Shown piece after piece: positions 60,531-64,000 of a DNA stretch of 64,000 nucleotides. The translations under genes and the position numbers were made by a program. The stretch spans positions 10,694,744 through 10,758,743 of the forward strand of contig OX419759.1 of NCBI GenBank assembly GCA_948567375.1, in the 5' to 3' direction. Under the pieces are notes generated by a model. The model saw only the letters and a list, made by a program, of their open reading frames with translations, did not search any database and was not told the DNA's origin. The DNA comes from Lunularia cruciata. Its lineage: Eukaryota; Streptophyta; Marchantiopsida; Lunulariales; Lunulariaceae. How positions within the stretch are numbered: position 1 is the first letter of the stretch; each line of letters begins with the position of its first letter.

Positions 60531-62654
60531 CCTCAGGCGATTTCATTATACAAGCACGAATCACACCGTTCTGCTTAGCGGACTGATTTATGTCGCACAT
60601 TACCCACTTCGCTCATTTTCTCATAGTTCTAACGATGGGATGAGTAGCACATATACCATACCCGAAAAGCTGAGCATATAAAATTCTAGAGTGTGCTCCG
60701 TTACTAGTTCTCATTTTTTGTATTCTTTACGAGAATATTTAAGACAGCTGTAAAGTCAATTTGAAATGCGAAGCCTGTCAATTTTGCAGGGAATATTCCA
60801 AAAATGTCGGACATAAGTAATTAGCAAAAAAGCAAACAAGATCCATGGCACTGGTATACTCCATGGTCCAAGGATTACTTCTTAATGGTTATCGAACAAC
60901 AAAATTCACAGACATTTTGACACATTCCATAAAATTGTTTATGACTACATTCATGACTTTTATGGAAAAAGGCAAAGGGAATGCTAAGGAAACTAGGGGT
61001 TTCAAATTTAGGCTTTTGGAGTACCCGTATGAATCCACAAATTAATTTATGGGTAGATTGTAAAAATTGTATGGGTATCGTACAGGAATACAGAAAGGTT
61101 TTATGGAGAAATGTATAAAGTTAGAAATATCTTTATGGCCATTTGAAAACATGACGCGTAGCTTTTTATAGGTCACAGGTGATCCGGTAAAGGCCGGATC
61201 GATATCAAATTAAAACTTATTTGATTAAATTTAAATGTAAAATTTCAAACCCTAATTTGTTGCGGGGCCATTCATTTTTAACCCAATCTCTACGTGCGGA
61301 TACCTGTATAATTTTGAAAATTTAAGAATTTGAAGCCCCCTACTATAAAGCTTGAATTCGACACAAAACGCTAAGACGCTTAGCTCGTGTCTTATTTTCA
61401 TGACGCTGTTGATACTTTACTCAAAATCCACGCTGGTTACTCTGATTTGATTAAAAAGCTAGAATTTGGCTTTTTGCTTTACAAGCATAAGCCTGCTGTA
61501 CTGCACATGGTGGCCATAAGTCGTTTTTAGTTTGAAGATAGTGCTAAAGTAGAGAGACGCTTCTAATTCACTGCTCATTGAATACAACATTGAAGCGAGA
61601 CATGTGAATACCAGAATATACGCCAAATATACTTCACTCCCTCCAAGTAAGACAAGAAAATCACCTGATTTTATTCCTGGTTCCACATTTCTAGATTTGA
61701 TGTGAGTGGCACCAAGTTCATCTAACCTTCCCCATAACAAAAAGCAAAAGCTATCATCATCATGTGGCTCGGACAAAATAAATCTTGGTGGTTAAAGGCT
61801 TAGGGTGAAGAGTTTAGTTCTTTCTGTTTGTCCCTAACAGCAATTTGCGTAGTCGATGCAAGGATTAGTCTCATACTCACAATTCTGGACTTTTCTTCTG
61901 CAATAAAAGTGATATGGATGGTATGCAGTCTAGAGCTCACATCGTATTATGACCATAGAGTATCTAAAGAGAAGCTGAAAAACCAAGGATGGATAATCCT
62001 TACTTATTAGTTTCCATGTCATAACCATTAGTTATGACATGGAAACTAATAAGTGCGGATTCTTACTTGTTAAAAATGTATATCGTATGAAATTAAGCGT
62101 AAGAAAATTTTTTAATCTAACTTAACACAATACGACATTCTGAAATTTATCAATATATTTGATTCATAATATTTTACTTACATATCTCACGAGAAACCAA
62201 GGTGGATATGTACCGAAAGCAATGCCATGAGATACACTTTAAGTGGGATTTGCACCAAAGTTTTCATCAAGATGTTATGCTTCTGAGTATTTTACAAATT
62301 CTAAAAGATATAATGATATGTCCTATAAGGTTATGAGTTATATGTTGTGTGTTACTCCTCCCAGAAAATATCATTTCCTAACATTTTTTAACACTTCTTA
62401 TCTATGTTGACTATATTGTGGGAGTTTTTTTGTTTTAAACTCTATGGCAAGAACAAAACAGACACAAGAACCTGAATAGATATAAAAAGAAAATCAGATA
62501 TTATATGCTCCTTCTATATCTGCAGAAATTGGAATTTGAAGTATCCTTACTATTTTCGCTAAAAAAAACCTCATTCAACAATCATTGCATGTTGTAGTCT
62601 TCCATACCTCTTATTCTTGTTAAGTTAAAGCTGCGATCAGAGATTGTGTAGAAT
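60531..62654. other. intergenic, no gene supported
   Basis: AT-rich. A minus-strand frame of 105 codons (61459-61776) is open but matches nothing I recognise and has no splice context. A small GATCCGG/CCGGATC repeat is at about 61182. The long hairpin at 62002 is listed separately. Confidence 0.4.
62002..62054 (+). repeat. perfect inverted repeat, 24-bp arms, 5-nt loop
   Basis: An arm beginning ACTTATTAGTTTCCATG (24 bp) is followed by the loop CATTA and the exact reverse complement. It is the longest perfect fold-back in the window. No transposon termini or coding frame are associated. Confidence 0.96.
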
Positions 62655-63155
62655 AACAAGAAGGATGGAAGACCCATCAATCCGTGTAGGGATAATACAC
62701 AAGACATAATGGGGTAAAACCCAATAATGTTATTGGTATGAGAAATTTTTACAACTTTATCTAAGATATCCAAGGTAGAGAAATTGTACAGCTAACATAC
62801 TATGGAAGCATGTGAAGAAGCATCACTTATGGATTGCCTAGCCAATGCTCTACGTAAGGGAATGGATATGTTATCTAAAGTAGATTATGACAAAGGAAAG
62901 TGAAAATGATACCCTTGCATTTCTTGACAAATATGTAAAACATTATATCCATTATTTCATATAACTCTAAAGCTAGAGAAGCAAATGGGTAAACTCACTA
63001 TTTACCTCTATACTTGGACATTCTTGCTCAGTTCGCTGCCCATCCAAAGGGATGGGTAATCACCTCCTCTAAAACTACATTGTACATGGGACCCAAAACT
63101 ATAGTATCCACTATTGTTACTTCTCATCTTGGATTAAATAAAGCTTGTAATCTGA
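62655..63155 (-). mobile_element. non-LTR retrotransposon fragment D, old copy
   Basis: Diverged but collinear with 46945-47500. Landmarks are GAAGGATGG-AAGACCC, CTAAGATATCCAAG, TTCTTGACAAAT, CCATATAACTC/TCATATAACTC, CTATACTTGGA and CGCCCATCCAA/TGCCCATCCAA with GGGATGGGTAATCAC. Much more decayed than fragments A-C, so it is an older insertion. Its ends and target duplication could not be fixed. Confidence 0.75.
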
Positions 63156-64000
63156 TCAATTATTGTACTACCATGTATTAAGAATTGTCATTACTATGGT
63201 AATTTATTATTTGCATAGGATTTTGCCATAAGCAACTATTCAAGGTTTGGTAAAGAAAAATTTAGATGGCTAGGTTAATTTGCTCATCTGACAATTTCAA
63301 GGTTGTCGAATTATTCTAATTGGATAAATAATTCTTGTTTATCATACAATCCATTGTTCTTTGATTGACCAATTGGTTAATGTAGAACTTTGTGTAAAAC
63401 ACTTTAGATATTTTTCTTTTTTAAGACCTTGGTTGTATTGTAGCCTTGTTTATAAATTAATCCACCTCATTATCCATTGATAAAATTTAGTTTAATTTTC
63501 TAGTGCCAAAAATGAACTTTAATTCATCAAGCTTTAGTAAATTAAACGTAGATACACGTGGATCACCTGTCACTATATAGTTAGCATGAGTATAAGTACC
63601 TTTATACAACATTGATTCAACCAAGTTGAAATATCAAATTATTCACTATTAGTATTAATCTTAATGCTAATTATAAATATTTTTATATAACATTGGTTCA
63701 AACTAGTTGAAATTTCATTTCTTCACTAATTAATAATAATTTTAACTAGGATGGTTCACCAATGACTTATGTTGAGTCATGGTCTATCTTATATAATTAC
63801 AATTGTGTTATAATAAGAATAAAGAGTATTTTACCATATCAAAATTTATCAGATCGTGTAGTTCTATCTATAACATTTGAATAGAGTCCAGAGGAAAAAA
63901 AAAAAAACCTATTCTTGAAATTCAATAATCATAATAAATATGCATGCTCTAAAAAAAATAATTAAACATAAAAATTTATATCGATGTCTATTATATCTAT
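63156..64000. other. AT-rich intergenic, no gene seen
   Basis: Very AT-rich sequence. A phrase of the form AC(A/T)T(T/G)GATTCAA near 63610 recurs in changed form near 63690, suggesting a small local duplication. No frame of note. Confidence 0.45.

Noticed and set aside
61459-61776. 105-codon minus-strand open frame
   Set aside because: It starts with a plausible soluble sequence but matches nothing recognised, and lies in AT-rich DNA without promoter or splice context. A real small gene cannot be excluded.

Overview
This is a window of nuclear DNA from a green plant, most likely an early-diverging land plant such as a moss or liverwort. The plant assignment rests on a plastocyanin precursor with a two-step chloroplast/thylakoid leader, a plant-type bHLH factor with an ACT-like tail, a plastid-type alpha/beta hydrolase with many short introns, TTTAGGG telomere-type repeats, and plant-style Ty3/gypsy chromovirus, Ty1/copia and Mutator remnants. 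The species-level guess is inference only. The window is gene-poor: four host genes can be supported, and more than a third is decayed mobile DNA.

Left part (1-26 kb), the gene-bearing part. A tRNA-Ser(UGA) lies on the minus strand at 1047-1128. A three-exon bHLH transcription factor gene (minus, 4692-6406, 396 aa) could be assembled exactly from splice sites. A nine-exon alpha/beta hydrolase gene (minus, 18273-21990, 680 aa) has an intact Ser-Asp-His triad and one GC-AG intron. An intronless plastocyanin gene (minus, 25582-26070, 162 aa) follows. All four are on the minus strand, but they are kilobases apart and nothing suggests co-transcription. The long gaps hold no convincing genes, only local duplications, fold-backs and possible exon debris.

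Middle part (26-44 kb). Direct duplications, a telomere-like patch and a 125-bp (TA)n tract precede a decayed Mutator-like element at about 31.8-38.3 kb. It has roughly 0.7-0.8 kb terminal inverted repeats, and a transposase pseudogene in which MULE, SWIM and zinc-knuckle segments can still be read. Just beyond it is a large fold-back (39217-39975) whose arms carry leucine-rich-repeat-like coding sequence, a possible double-stranded RNA source. A decayed coiled-coil reading frame follows (41.8-43.4 kb).

Right part (44-64 kb), nested repeats. It holds a Ty1/copia pol remnant, several fragments of one non-LTR retrotransposon family with a C-terminal restriction-like endonuclease, a gag-like remnant with a zinc knuckle, and a complete but mutated Ty3/gypsy chromovirus. 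The chromovirus (52640-59257) has about 748-bp LTRs, an initiator-Met PBS, PPT, gag, pol, C-terminal chromodomain and an extra small reading frame ahead of gag.

No CRISPR-like, operon-like or immune-system-like novel locus was seen. The most interesting signals are a set of short perfect fold-backs, the LRR-like inverted repeat, the target-site duplications that fix the ends of the non-LTR family, and the extra frame in the chromovirus.
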